Positions 39,201 to 45,035 of a stretch of 64,000 nt of DNA are shown here, piece after piece (within the stretch, counting starts at the first letter, position 1; the number at the start of each line of letters is the position of its first letter). The stretch comes from Actinophytocola algeriensis (GTDB lineage Bacteria > Actinomycetota > Actinomycetes > Mycobacteriales > Pseudonocardiaceae): NCBI RefSeq assembly GCF_014203735.1, contig NZ_JACHJQ010000002.1, positions 1,177,224-1,241,223 of the forward strand. The letters are read 5' to 3'. The notes beneath the pieces were generated by a model, which saw nothing but the letters and a program-made list of their open reading frames with translations, was not told the DNA's origin and searched no databases. The position numbers were made by a program, and so were the translations under genes.

Positions 39201-39718
39201 TACTGCAGGAACGCGATGTCCTCCGCCGCGATGGCGGGCAGCGCACCGGTCCCGCGCATGGCGCCGGGCGCGTCGACGAGCAGCCAGTCGTGCGCCTCGG
39301 CGAGATGCCGGGTCGCCGCGGTGCCGTGCAACGCGGCCTCACGTACGAATGTGGTCGAGACGATCAGCGACACCGCGCAGTCCTCGGCGGCGGCGATCAC
39401 CCTGCGCACGGCACCGTCCTCGACCGGCGGCGGCACCGGCACCGCGATGGCACCGGCGGCGAGGCAGCCGAGGAAGGTCACCGCGAACTCCGGCGCGGGC
39501 GGCAGGATCAGCATGACCCGCGCGCCCGGCGGCACCCGGTCCGCCAGCGCACCGGCCATCGCGTACGACCGCTCGGTGAGTTCGCCGTAGGTCAGCGCGG
39601 TGCGCGTGCCGTCGCGGTGTGGCGGCCCGAACGTGAGCGCGACCCGCGAGGGTTCCGCGTCCGCGTGCGCGCGCAGCCGCGCGACGATGTCGCCGGCGCC
39701 GGAGGGGTCACCGGGCAT
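33215..39718 (-). CDS. NRPS initiating protein, FAAL-ACP-C-A-T-C
   Basis: 2167 residues. A fatty-acyl-AMP ligase occupies about 1-560 (YTSGSTSTPRGVRVSHG, SWLPLHHDMGLIGG, YGLAEATLL, KTSSGKVRRH). An ACP follows (LGADSLTAARI, about 619), then C1 (HHIVCDVAS, about 803), A (HTSGSTGVPK, about 1281), T (LGGHSLLAL, about 1681) and C2 (DHLVCDGW, about 1874). The FAAL activates a fatty acid as adenylate and loads the ACP; C1 then acylates the first amino acid. C1 has Val instead of Gly after the catalytic Asp, and C2 has Asp in place of the first His of HHxxxDG, though the catalytic second His is kept. A pocket: D-I-W-E-L-T-A-D-D-K. ATG 39716-39718 overlaps the P450 stop by 11 nt. Confidence 0.93.
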   Translation of the reverse strand: MPGDPSGAGDIVARLRAHADAEPSRVALTFGPPHRDGTRTALTYGELTERSYAMAGALADRVPPGARVMLILPPAPEFAVTFLGCLAAGAIAVPVPPPVEDGAVRRVIAAAEDCAVSLIVSTTFVREAALHGTAATRHLAEAHDWLLVDAPGAMRGTGALPAIAAEDIAFLQYTSGSTSTPRGVRVSHGALMANEAAIRDSFGVTPDSTIVSWLPLHHDMGLIGGLLQPLYTGGRGVLLDPLSFVHRPASWLEAIAEERADISGGPNFAYDLCTRKVTDEEKARLDLSSWRVAFNGAAPVFGHTMRSFSAAFRETGFRAGAHTPCYGLAEATLLVATAPAPSSSTTFDTEALAAGRAVATEGDGRELVAYRLPDHATVRVVGPETAGPLPDGRLGEIVVAGPGNGSGYWGGQADTFGVTVPDEPAGPFLATGDLGFVHDGALFVAGRRKDLIVYRGRNVHPEDLEDDISRCHEDIRPGCGAVFGIPHDGDEAVVVCQEIRPGTPPERHPRIAARIRAALTIGHGVTARTVVLVPPRTVEKTSSGKVRRHAARARFVEDGLPALHVSTVDAPDLAPPLADRLPAGAGADVVTDVLRDHLREVLGLPERPGGADSLPALGADSLTAARIGRELETALGVRLRPGTALRAGSIAELVHTALAAPAGSPTPSTPDIGDYELNAAQRALWFLHRALPSGGDYNVTRAFRLTGEVSADAVSAALAAVVRRHPSLRLAVRGAGGVPRAEVCADADVPVPVVDARTWDEAAEAEWYRTFATTPFDLAADRLVRAALLRRGTDWLLVLSLHHIVCDVASFGVLIAEMVAEYAGVPVPAPAAVSPAALERAALAERGEELAAYWRDRLAGELPALTLPVHQDATPGTGEALAFTAGAEVANGLARFARAAGLTLHNVLLTAYQVVLHRLTGQPDLVVGVPADGRADLALESWIGYLVNVLPIRSTYAEEVPFPEFAHTTQANVLDALDHQQLPLSDITRLVNPDRDAVTGTVFQAMFSCYTTALPGGADVAAVVVGDPDASIACGPAVLHGYPVSDHTTQSDLGLNAAVRPGRLDFQLQYDRDVVSGAQAGQVATTYLTLLAALAARPDTEVGAFPLLTPAEAAVVVAAGTGPDVERPGNYLDSFERMADLTPHAVAVDDGEVRLTYAELDARANHVAHRLRAGGVGVDGNVVVCAARSADYLVALVGIHKADGCYVPVSPREAPRRAAAMVAAVEPAAAIADGSGLALLSGALGDRPAALDLATLAAGSSTTRPPRLCAEHGASTIIHTSGSTGVPKAAVSTNFGVTNHMWQLAEHFGLAADDCVAQTAPVSFDISVWQLLTPLMLGGRVRIVPEPVSQSPAGLLRSVVDGGVTMLELVPSNIVALLDAGLAATPGDLRVMLSTGEALTGDVLRRWVRELPDIPVHNAYGPAECTDDVTAGLCAHGPDGPCTTSVGRPLANTSVLVLDDRLRPVPPGVVGILHVGGGAVGRGYRGNPRRTAEMFVPDPWSAAPGGRLYRTGDLGRVDPHGDVEFLGRADRQIKIRGQRIEAGEVEAALRECARAPEAAVKVHGGPAGASLVGYVATGGGEDGTARLLGVAEDERLRTALADLLPRHMIPTVLVSLGALPRSKNGKVDHAALDYPAPEAADRPVAEDHDDPVGAAVRRIWADLLGRDTIGGQESFFQLGGHSLLALTMIDRVEQTVGVALGVDAVFAHPSLGDFVAAVHRADPATPRPVPSDTPVPSDTPVPASTAQQRFWYLRELDPDRPAYNMPGVLRMRGVLDDDALDAALHEVLARHPVLLARFATEDGTLTWTPRPATDFTLHRLDLRGAVAEFGDEVFDRLVAQEAGKVTDLRHDLPVRALLARLGQKDWALFVTIDHLVCDGWSLSVFLTDLAQAYNRRLAGDTAPPPRDGYGFAEYCRDERAARDGQDRDAMARLWRGVGDGTVIRSPLPSAPGAPGAGRHTRWIDDDLAAGIRDLAGRTGTTPYLVFVTALSALVHSGGPARETVLLGTLIAQRDRPEWTNVVGPLLNVSMLAVELSAGDTGAEAVARARTGALRAYRSAGLPFQDLVPLLPSASEPFDVMVVMQPGDVPVEFDGLTTELTDVDTAAAPYPLLVDIEARDLGYRVSYRYATDRYGHTGVEDLAARVHAALRVLVADADRTVAELAGRS

Positions 39719-40916
39719 CGGGGGCCTCCGATGCCCGCCAGCGGACCCGCAGCGCGATCTCGTTGGCGCCGCAGATCATCCTCGGGTCGAGCAGCCTGCT
39801 GTTCGGGTAGTCGATCGAGAACGACTCCGTCGCGGCCAGGAACTGCTCGAGCACGACGTTGACCTCGAGCCGTGCCAGTGGCGCGCCGAGGCAGAAGTGG
39901 ATCCCGCTGCCGAGGGAGATGTGCTGGTTGGGCGAGCGGGTCATGTCGAAGGTGTCCGGCCGGTCGAACTTCCGCTTGTCCCGGTTGGCCGACGTCAGCC
40001 ACACCGACACCATCTCGCCCGCCGGGATCACGTGCCCGGCCAGCGGCACGTCCCTGGTTGTGCGCCGGGCGACGCGCGTCGTCTGGGACCGGAACCGCAT
40101 GACCTCCTCGACCGCGCCGTCGAGCAGACCGCTGTCGGCACGCAGCCGGTCCGCCGCCTCCGGGTGCTGGTCGAGGCACAGGATGGCGTTCGCGAGTGTC
40201 TGCGTCGCGCCGCCCTCGCCCGTCGCGACCAGCAGTGCGACGAGCCCGGCGATCTCGTCGTCGCCGAGCACCTGACCGTCCAGTTCGGAACCGATCAGCA
40301 TGCTGACGAGGTCGTCCTCCGGGGCGCGGCGCCTGCTCGCGATCAACGCGTGCACGTTGCGGTGCATCTCCTGGGTGAGCGCGGAGAAGACCTCGATCAG
40401 GTTCTGCGTCTGGGTTTCGGTGATCGCGAGCAGGACCTTCAGCCACTTCCCGAACAGCGGGTAGTCCTCGCGCGGGATCCCGACCAGCCGCGCGATGACG
40501 GTCAGCATCACAGGGAACGTGTACTCGTCCACGAAGGACACCGTGTCCTGGCGGCGGATCCGCCGGAGGGCCTGACCGGCCACCTCCTCGATGACCGGCC
40601 GCATGCCCGCCACGTAGCGCGGGGTGAAGACCTTGTTCACGAGCGATCGCAGCTGCCGGTGGCGCGGCGGGTCCATCCAGGCGAGGTTGCCGGTGCCGAA
40701 GAGCTTCAGCGGGGAGGTCTCCGGCACCTCGGTCACCGTGTTGGAGAAGTCGGCGGGGTTGGCGAGGACCGCGACCGCCTCCGAGTACCCGAACACGTGC
40801 CAGCCGCCCTTGGGGTCGCACTGAACCGGGTCCCGGTCGCGCATCTCCCGGAACCACGCGACGAGCTCCTGCTCGCCGGCGGGCGGGTTGGTCCACACTG
40901 TCGCTTGCGAGGTCAC
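39708..40916 (-). CDS. Cytochrome P450 (separate lineage from the other three)
   Basis: 402 residues. Heme motif LGSGIHFCLGAPLARLE; ExxR in AVEEVMRF; WLTSANRDKRKFDRPDTFD in the meander. The I-helix is LLVATGEGGATQTL: an acid is present (Glu) but the following alcohol is Gly, so the proton-delivery pair is again incomplete. Sequence and position (just before the initiating NRPS) separate it from the three P450s at 14-18 kb. It is more like free-substrate hydroxylases of the CYP105/107 type; the substrate could be the fatty acyl chain, an amino acid or the finished peptide. GTG 40914-40916 overlaps the previous frame's stop (GTGA). Confidence 0.85.
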   Translation of the reverse strand: MTSQATVWTNPPAGEQELVAWFREMRDRDPVQCDPKGGWHVFGYSEAVAVLANPADFSNTVTEVPETSPLKLFGTGNLAWMDPPRHRQLRSLVNKVFTPRYVAGMRPVIEEVAGQALRRIRRQDTVSFVDEYTFPVMLTVIARLVGIPREDYPLFGKWLKVLLAITETQTQNLIEVFSALTQEMHRNVHALIASRRRAPEDDLVSMLIGSELDGQVLGDDEIAGLVALLVATGEGGATQTLANAILCLDQHPEAADRLRADSGLLDGAVEEVMRFRSQTTRVARRTTRDVPLAGHVIPAGEMVSVWLTSANRDKRKFDRPDTFDMTRSPNQHISLGSGIHFCLGAPLARLEVNVVLEQFLAATESFSIDYPNSRLLDPRMICGANEIALRVRWRASEAPDAR

Positions 40917-41353
40917 GCTGCTCCCCTTCGGGTCGCCGGGATGGGGCCGCCGGTCACCGGAAGCCCGCCTGGTGGGGCGTACATCGCCACGTCGAACCGG
41001 TCGCACCACACCAGGTAGACCGTGCCCTCGGCATCGACCTCCGCGGAGGGCAGCGGGTACTCCTTCAGCCCGCCCGCGACACGGTGGTGCGACAGGGGCG
41101 CGACGAGCACCGAACTGCTCCAGGTCGCACCGCCGTCGGTGCGCACGACCGGCTGACCGCCGCTGCCGCCCGTGTGGTCGCCGGTGGCCGCGGGCGGGCG
41201 CCACGTGCGGCCGCCGTCCGAGGACGTGGTCATCCGCAGCTCGCTCGTGTCGTTGTCGCCGTAGTGCGTGTAGCAGTTGCCGTAGAACGGGCTGGTCTCG
41301 TGGTTGTCGCACACGACCCAGTTCATGTCGGCGGACCCGGTCACCGTGGTCAC
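40913..41353 (-). pseudogene. Sialidase/BNR-repeat protein, C-terminal fragment
   Basis: 146 codons reading MNWVVCDNHETSPFYGNCYT, SSDGGRTWRPP and TDGGATWSSSV. These are Asp-box (SxDxGxTW) motifs of secreted actinobacterial exo-sialidase-like proteins. The N-terminal half of the propeller is missing and the signal peptide is in the separate preceding frame (41350-41541). The two frames overlap by GTGA, so this piece could still be translated, but without a signal peptide and with half the blades gone it should not fold normally. Likely product of an internal deletion. Confidence 0.6.
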
Positions 41354-41541
41354 CGGGTCGTCAGCACCGGCGGCGTGCCCGCCGGGCCGTCCATCGCGAG
41401 CTGGGCGTCGGTGTACGGGTCGGTGCTGATCAGGATCAGCGGGCTCCCCTGCGGCGTGGCCCGTGCCGGCGCGACGAGCGCGGCGGCCAGCACCGAGACC
41501 AGGAGGACGACGGTGGACGGTCTGCGTGACGGGTGCGGCAC
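41350..41541 (-). pseudogene. Sialidase/BNR-repeat protein, N-terminal fragment with signal peptide
   Basis: 63 codons. A Sec signal peptide is clear: basic start (MPHPSRRPS), hydrophobic core VVLLVSVLAAALVAP, and ARA cleavage site. It is followed by GSPLILISTDPYTDAQL, the conserved mature N-terminus of the sialidase-like family. The frame then ends and the C-terminal fragment follows in another frame. About half of a normal protein has been lost between the two. It could still be secreted as a short peptide. Confidence 0.55.
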
Positions 41542-41556
41542 GGGAACGCCGCCTTT

Positions 41557-42510
41557 CTATCCGAGGTTCGCCGCGACCCAGTCGCGGTCGTAGACCGTGT
41601 CGCGGTAGGGCTCACCGCGGTCGGCGCACAGGAACGCGACGACCGGCGGCGGGCCGCGGTGGCTCGCGAAGTACCGGGTGATCGCCGTGTACACCCCGCC
41701 GGTCGAGGCGCCCGCGAAGATGCCGTGGTCGCGCAGCAGGGCGTGGCACCCCGCCACCTCGTCCACCTCGGACACGGTGACGACCTCGGTGATCGTCGCG
41801 TGGTCCAGCAGCGCGGGCCGGATGCTCGACCCGATGCCCGGGATGCGGCGGCGCCGCGGCGCCGCCCCGAAGATCGCCGAACCCTCGACGTCGACCGCGA
41901 CCACCGTGGCCGACGCGTTGCTCTCGACGACCCGGCGGGACAGCCCGGTGACCGTCGCCCCCGACCCGACGCCCGCGAACAGGTAGTCGATCCGGTCCAG
42001 CGCCGCCACCAGCTCGCCGCCGGTCAGCTCGTAGTGCCCCCGCGCGCCGTCGGGGTTGGCGTACTGGTCGGGCCAGTACGCGGCCTCGATCTCCTTGCAC
42101 AGGCGGGCGACGCGGTCCAGCCTGCTCAGCAGGAAACCACCCGCGCTGTCGGGCTCCTCGACCTTCTCCACCCGCGCGCACACCGACCGCAGCACGCGTT
42201 CGGTGGCCGTGTTGACGTTCGGGTCGAGCACCGGGACGAACGGCACACCGAGACGGCCGCAGAACATCGCGAGCGCGAGCGCGAAGTTGCCGGACGAGGA
42301 CTCGACGACGGTCGTGCCGCGCGTGATGTCGCCGCGCCGCACCGCCTCCCGCAGGATCCAGTAGGCCGACCGGTCCTTCGCGCTCCCGCTCGGGTTGGTG
42401 GACTCCAGCTTGGCGAACAGCCGCGACCGCGGGTCCGGCAGGGGCACGAGCGCGGTACCGGGGAGCGTGCCCCTCGCCGCCTCGACCCGCTGCCACAACA
42501 CCTCGTCCAT
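41557..42510 (-). CDS. PLP-dependent SbnA-like synthase (2,3-diaminopropionate pathway)
   Basis: 317 residues, cysteine synthase fold. The PLP lysine is in NPSGSAKDRSAYWIL; the substrate loop VESSSGNFALALA and the phosphate-binding glycines FAGVGSGATVTGLSR are present. SbnA joins O-phosphoserine and glutamate to give N-(1-amino-1-carboxy-2-ethyl)-glutamate, which SbnB then cleaves oxidatively to L-2,3-diaminopropionate. The SbnB-like partner is at 11186-12193 in the same operon. A cysteine or cystathionine synthase role is possible from the fold alone but unlikely in this setting. ATG 42508-42510 lies 5 nt after the SUMF1 stop. Confidence 0.82.
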   Translation of the reverse strand: MDEVLWQRVEAARGTLPGTALVPLPDPRSRLFAKLESTNPSGSAKDRSAYWILREAVRRGDITRGTTVVESSSGNFALALAMFCGRLGVPFVPVLDPNVNTATERVLRSVCARVEKVEEPDSAGGFLLSRLDRVARLCKEIEAAYWPDQYANPDGARGHYELTGGELVAALDRIDYLFAGVGSGATVTGLSRRVVESNASATVVAVDVEGSAIFGAAPRRRRIPGIGSSIRPALLDHATITEVVTVSEVDEVAGCHALLRDHGIFAGASTGGVYTAITRYFASHRGPPPVVAFLCADRGEPYRDTVYDRDWVAANLG

Positions 42511-42515
42511 GCGCG

Positions 42516-43364
42516 CTAACCCACCGCGCAGACACGGAAACCGATGTCGTAGGAGGTGTACTCGGGGTGCGAGTACACCCGCACCCACGCGGCGGTGCCA
42601 CTCGGGCTGCAGTTGTTGTAGAAGGACCCGCCGCGCACCACACCGAGCTCGACGGGACCGCTGCGCAGCCGCACGGTGCGGGCGGGCTTGGTCTCGTCGT
42701 ACGGGAACAGGTGCCATTTCGTGGCCGCCCACTCCCACACGTTCCCGATGACGTCGGCGAGGCCGAACGGGCCGGCCGCCGCCGGGTAGCGGCCGATGGG
42801 GGTGGTGTCGCCCACGAACATGCTGTGGTTGCACACGTCCGGCGTCGGCGGCGCGTCTCCCCACACGTACTGGCGGCCGTCCGTGCCCCGCGCCGCCATC
42901 TCCCACTCGGCCTCCGTCGGCAGCCGGGTGCCCGACCACGCGCAGTAGGCGAGGCAGTCGGGGCGGCTGACGTGCGTGACCGGGTGGTCGGCCTTGTCGG
43001 CGACATCGGTGCCGGGGCCGCGCGGCGTGCGCCACGACGCACCCTCGACCTCGGCCCACAGGTGGTCCTGGTCCGGTGTGGTGGTGTCCTCGCCACCCAG
43101 CCAGACCCAGCTGCCGCCCTTGCGCTCGGCGGTCGTCACGTACGAGGTCTCCTCGGCGAACCGCGCGAACTCGGCCACCGAGACCGGCGTCCGCGCGATC
43201 CGGAACGCGGGCACGTCGACCGTGTGGGCCGGGTACGCGGCCACGGGCCTGCCGTCGGGGCGGATCTCGTCGCAGCCCATCGTGAACGGGCCGGCCGGGA
43301 TCGTCACCCAGTCCACCGCGACCGGCCGTGACCGGGCGGGTGGCGCACTCGTCAGGTCGGTCAC
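42516..43364 (-). CDS. SUMF1/formylglycine-enzyme-like protein, lacks the FGE cysteine pair
   Basis: 282 residues covering the whole SUMF1 fold: WVTIPAGPFTMGCDE at the start, ISVAEF-type segment (VSVAEFARFAEE), LPTEAEWEMAARG, YVWGDAPPTPDVCN, IGNVWEWAATKW and VVRGGSFYNN. True formylglycine-generating enzymes bind copper with a C-x4-C pair just after RGGS; here that part reads RGGSFYNNCSPSGTAAW with a single Cys, so it should not be a canonical sulfatase activator. SUMF1 proteins in natural product clusters act as oxidative or structural enzymes (PvdO in pyoverdine maturation, the C-terminal part of EgtB). No signal peptide. GTG start overlaps the small protein's stop. Confidence 0.82.
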   Translation of the reverse strand: MTDLTSAPPARSRPVAVDWVTIPAGPFTMGCDEIRPDGRPVAAYPAHTVDVPAFRIARTPVSVAEFARFAEETSYVTTAERKGGSWVWLGGEDTTTPDQDHLWAEVEGASWRTPRGPGTDVADKADHPVTHVSRPDCLAYCAWSGTRLPTEAEWEMAARGTDGRQYVWGDAPPTPDVCNHSMFVGDTTPIGRYPAAAGPFGLADVIGNVWEWAATKWHLFPYDETKPARTVRLRSGPVELGVVRGGSFYNNCSPSGTAAWVRVYSHPEYTSYDIGFRVCAVG

Positions 43365-43534
43365 GGCTGTGCCTGTTCCCCGGACGGCGCCTGCTGTGAC
43401 GGCGCCGGGTCCGGTACGAGTTCCTCGGTCGCGCCGTAGACGACCTCGTCGTCCAGGCGCAGGATCATGTCGCGCAGTTCCTCCGGCGTGAGCGCCTTCA
43501 GTTCATCGGCGTCGACGAGCTGGGACAGGATCAT
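43361..43534 (-). CDS. 57-residue acidic protein of unknown function
   Basis: Coupled to MbtH (ATGA) and to the SUMF1 gene (GTGA), so it is very probably translated. The N-terminal 40 residues (MILSQLVDADELKALTPEEL, then RDMILRLDDEVV) should be helical; the tail is rich in Pro, Gln and Ala (DPAPSQQAPSGEQAQP). It has no Cys, no transmembrane segment and no carrier-protein serine motif. It looks neither like a RiPP precursor with a recognisable core nor like a formylglycine substrate (no CxPxR). I do not recognise a family. A docking or regulatory partner of the NRPS or of the SUMF1 protein is possible. Confidence 0.6.
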   Translation of the reverse strand: MILSQLVDADELKALTPEELRDMILRLDDEVVYGATEELVPDPAPSQQAPSGEQAQP

Positions 43535-43749
43535 GCGTCCTCCCTGACGTGGTGGGCCATCGCGTCTCGCACACTCTTCGGCCGCATGTCGGTCCACACG
43601 CGCTCGATGTGGTCGAGGCATTCCGCACGGGACCGCGGCGCGCCGACCGGGGACCAGCCGTTCGGCATGTCCCTGCCGTCGGGCCAAATCGAGTACTGCT
43701 CCTCAGCGTTGACAACGACCAGATAATTCGCTTTCTCGTCGTCGAACAT
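43531..43749 (-). CDS. MbtH-like protein, NRPS chaperone; first gene of the operon
   Basis: 72 residues. MbtH proteins bind A domains and keep them soluble and active. The family landmarks are present: NYLVVVNAEEQYSIWP, PNGWSPVG, and ECLDHIERVWTDMRP. The conserved Trp residues and the S-x-W-P motif are intact. It is the first gene after the promoter at 43865-43893. The start ATG 43747-43749 is preceded by GGAAAGGTG. One MbtH presumably serves all four A domains. Confidence 0.93.
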   Translation of the reverse strand: MFDDEKANYLVVVNAEEQYSIWPDGRDMPNGWSPVGAPRSRAECLDHIERVWTDMRPKSVRDAMAHHVREDA

Positions 43750-43864
43750 CGAAATACACCTTTCCCGGGACGATCCACACCGAATTGCGGACGCACGCCG
43801 ATAAACACGTGAAATACAAAGGTGCGACGAATCCGTTGACGTCGAAGTGCGACCCCGCCCACTC

Positions 43865-43893
43865 AAGCTAGGAGAGCCATCCGAAACTGTCAA
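43865..43893 (-). promoter_or_regulatory. Promoter of the 37-kb NRPS operon
   Basis: On the minus strand: TTGACA (43888-43893), a 17-nt spacer, and TAGCTT (43865-43870). The -35 is perfect and the spacing ideal for the main vegetative sigma factor. Transcription would begin near 43857, leaving a leader of roughly 108 nt before mbtH. It has the same form as the promoter at 48874-48902. Confidence 0.7.
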
Positions 43894-43933
43894 GCGACCC
43901 CAATGAATGCGCGGGGCCGGCCACCGGTAGCCG

Positions 43934-43962
43934 GAGCGACGGGCGCTCGCATTGTCGATGCG
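43934..43962. promoter_or_regulatory. Pair of short inverted repeats in the divergent regulatory region
   Basis: Two palindromes lie close together: GAGCG-acggg-CGCTC (43934-43948) and CGCAT-tgtcg-ATGCG (43948-43962). They lie upstream of the operon promoter and about 20 nt before the start of the StrR-like gene, a natural place for binding of that regulator. They do not match the published StrR operator, so the assignment is only positional. Confidence 0.3.
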
Positions 43963-43982
43963 CACACAACCGGCATATTTTG

Positions 43983-45035
43983 ATGAAGTACCTCGAAACC
44001 ATTCCTCAGGCGCTGGTCAAGTTCCGCCGAGCGCGGTACATGTCGAATGTGCCGGGCCCGTCATCGACGTTGGGGGTCACTGTGGACTGTGAGAGCGCCG
44101 TTCCCGAGGAGACAGAGGTCAGCTCACCCGTGCGGACCGTGCGGCTGGACGAGTTGGCGCCCGCCGACTCGCCGCGCAGCGACGGCGAGGACGAGGCGCA
44201 CGTCCGGCTGCTCGCCAGCGCCGACACGCGACTGCCGCCCATCCTCGTGCACCGCGGCACGATGCGGGTCATCGACGGCATGCACCGGCTGCGTGCCGCA
44301 CGTCTGCGCGGCGACGAGACCATCGAGGTCCGCTACTACGAGGGCTGCGCGGAGCTCGCGTTCGTGCTGGGGGTGCGGGCCAACGTCACCCACGGCCTGC
44401 CGTTGTCGCTGGCCGACCGCGAGGCCGCCGCGGTCCGCATCCTCGCGCTGTACCCGCAGTGGTCCGACCGCGCGATCGCCAGGGCCAGCGGCCTCGCCGC
44501 CAAGACCGTGAAGGGCATCCGCCGGTGTACAACCGGGGACCTTCCGCAATTGCACACCAGGGTCGGCCAGGACGGCCGCGTCCGCCCGGTCGACAGCGCG
44601 AGAGGACGCATACTCGCGAGCGAGGTGCTCGCGGCGAGACCCGGCGCGTCGCTGCGCGAGGTCGCGCGGGTCGCCGGGATCTCCCCGAGCACCGTGCGGG
44701 ACGTGCAGCAACGCGTGCGACGCGGGGAGGACCCCGTCCCCCCGAAACGCCGCGTCCACGCACCGAGCAGGCGGCGCACGACCACATGGGACCAGACCGC
44801 CGCGCTGCAAACCCTGATGCAGGACCCATCGCTGCGGTTGTCGGCGAAGGGAAGGGAACTGCTGCGGTGGCTCCGCGTGATCGCCGTCGAGCGCCTGGAA
44901 TGGCACCAGGTGGTCGACACCGTGCCCGGTCACTGCATGGAGACGGTGGCCGAAGTGGCCCGCGGCTGCGCACAGGAACTGCAGAACCTGGCGGACGAGC
45001 TGGAACGAAGGAATCCGATGGGAGACCACGCATGA
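43983..45035 (+). CDS. StrR-like (ParB-domain) cluster activator
   Basis: 350 residues. StrR, NovG, Bbr and Tei15-type proteins activate antibiotic clusters. The ParB-like domain is recognisable: VRLDELAPADSPRSDGEDEA, LPPILVHRGTMRVIDGMHRL, RAARLRGDETIEVRYY, and NVTHGLPLSLADREAA. Two helix-turn-helix segments follow (YPQWSDRAIARASGLAAKTV and GASLREVARVAGISPSTVRD). It is divergent from the NRPS operon and is probably its activator. The start is uncertain: ATG 43983 is the annotated choice, TTG 43980 and ATG 44040 are alternatives, and no clear SD decides. Its stop overlaps the M24 start (ATGA). Confidence 0.87.
   Translation: MKYLETIPQALVKFRRARYMSNVPGPSSTLGVTVDCESAVPEETEVSSPVRTVRLDELAPADSPRSDGEDEAHVRLLASADTRLPPILVHRGTMRVIDGMHRLRAARLRGDETIEVRYYEGCAELAFVLGVRANVTHGLPLSLADREAAAVRILALYPQWSDRAIARASGLAAKTVKGIRRCTTGDLPQLHTRVGQDGRVRPVDSARGRILASEVLAARPGASLREVARVAGISPSTVRDVQQRVRRGEDPVPPKRRVHAPSRRRTTTWDQTAALQTLMQDPSLRLSAKGRELLRWLRVIAVERLEWHQVVDTVPGHCMETVAEVARGCAQELQNLADELERRNPMGDHA

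Noticed and set aside
23701-39718. Epimerisation or methyltransferase domains in the NRPS
   Set aside because: GGDS-type T domains often precede E domains, so I looked; all downstream domains are C domains or protein ends, and no SAM-binding insert was seen in the A domains.
42516-43534. A RiPP system: small protein plus formylglycine-type enzyme
   Set aside because: The 57-residue protein has no Cys, no CxPxR motif, no leader/core boundary and no RiPP maturase beside it. The position next to MbtH fits an NRPS accessory better.
43750-43982. Canonical StrR operator in the divergent promoter region
   Set aside because: No GTTCGACT...AGTCGAAC palindrome with the right spacing was found; only short unrelated inverted repeats are present.
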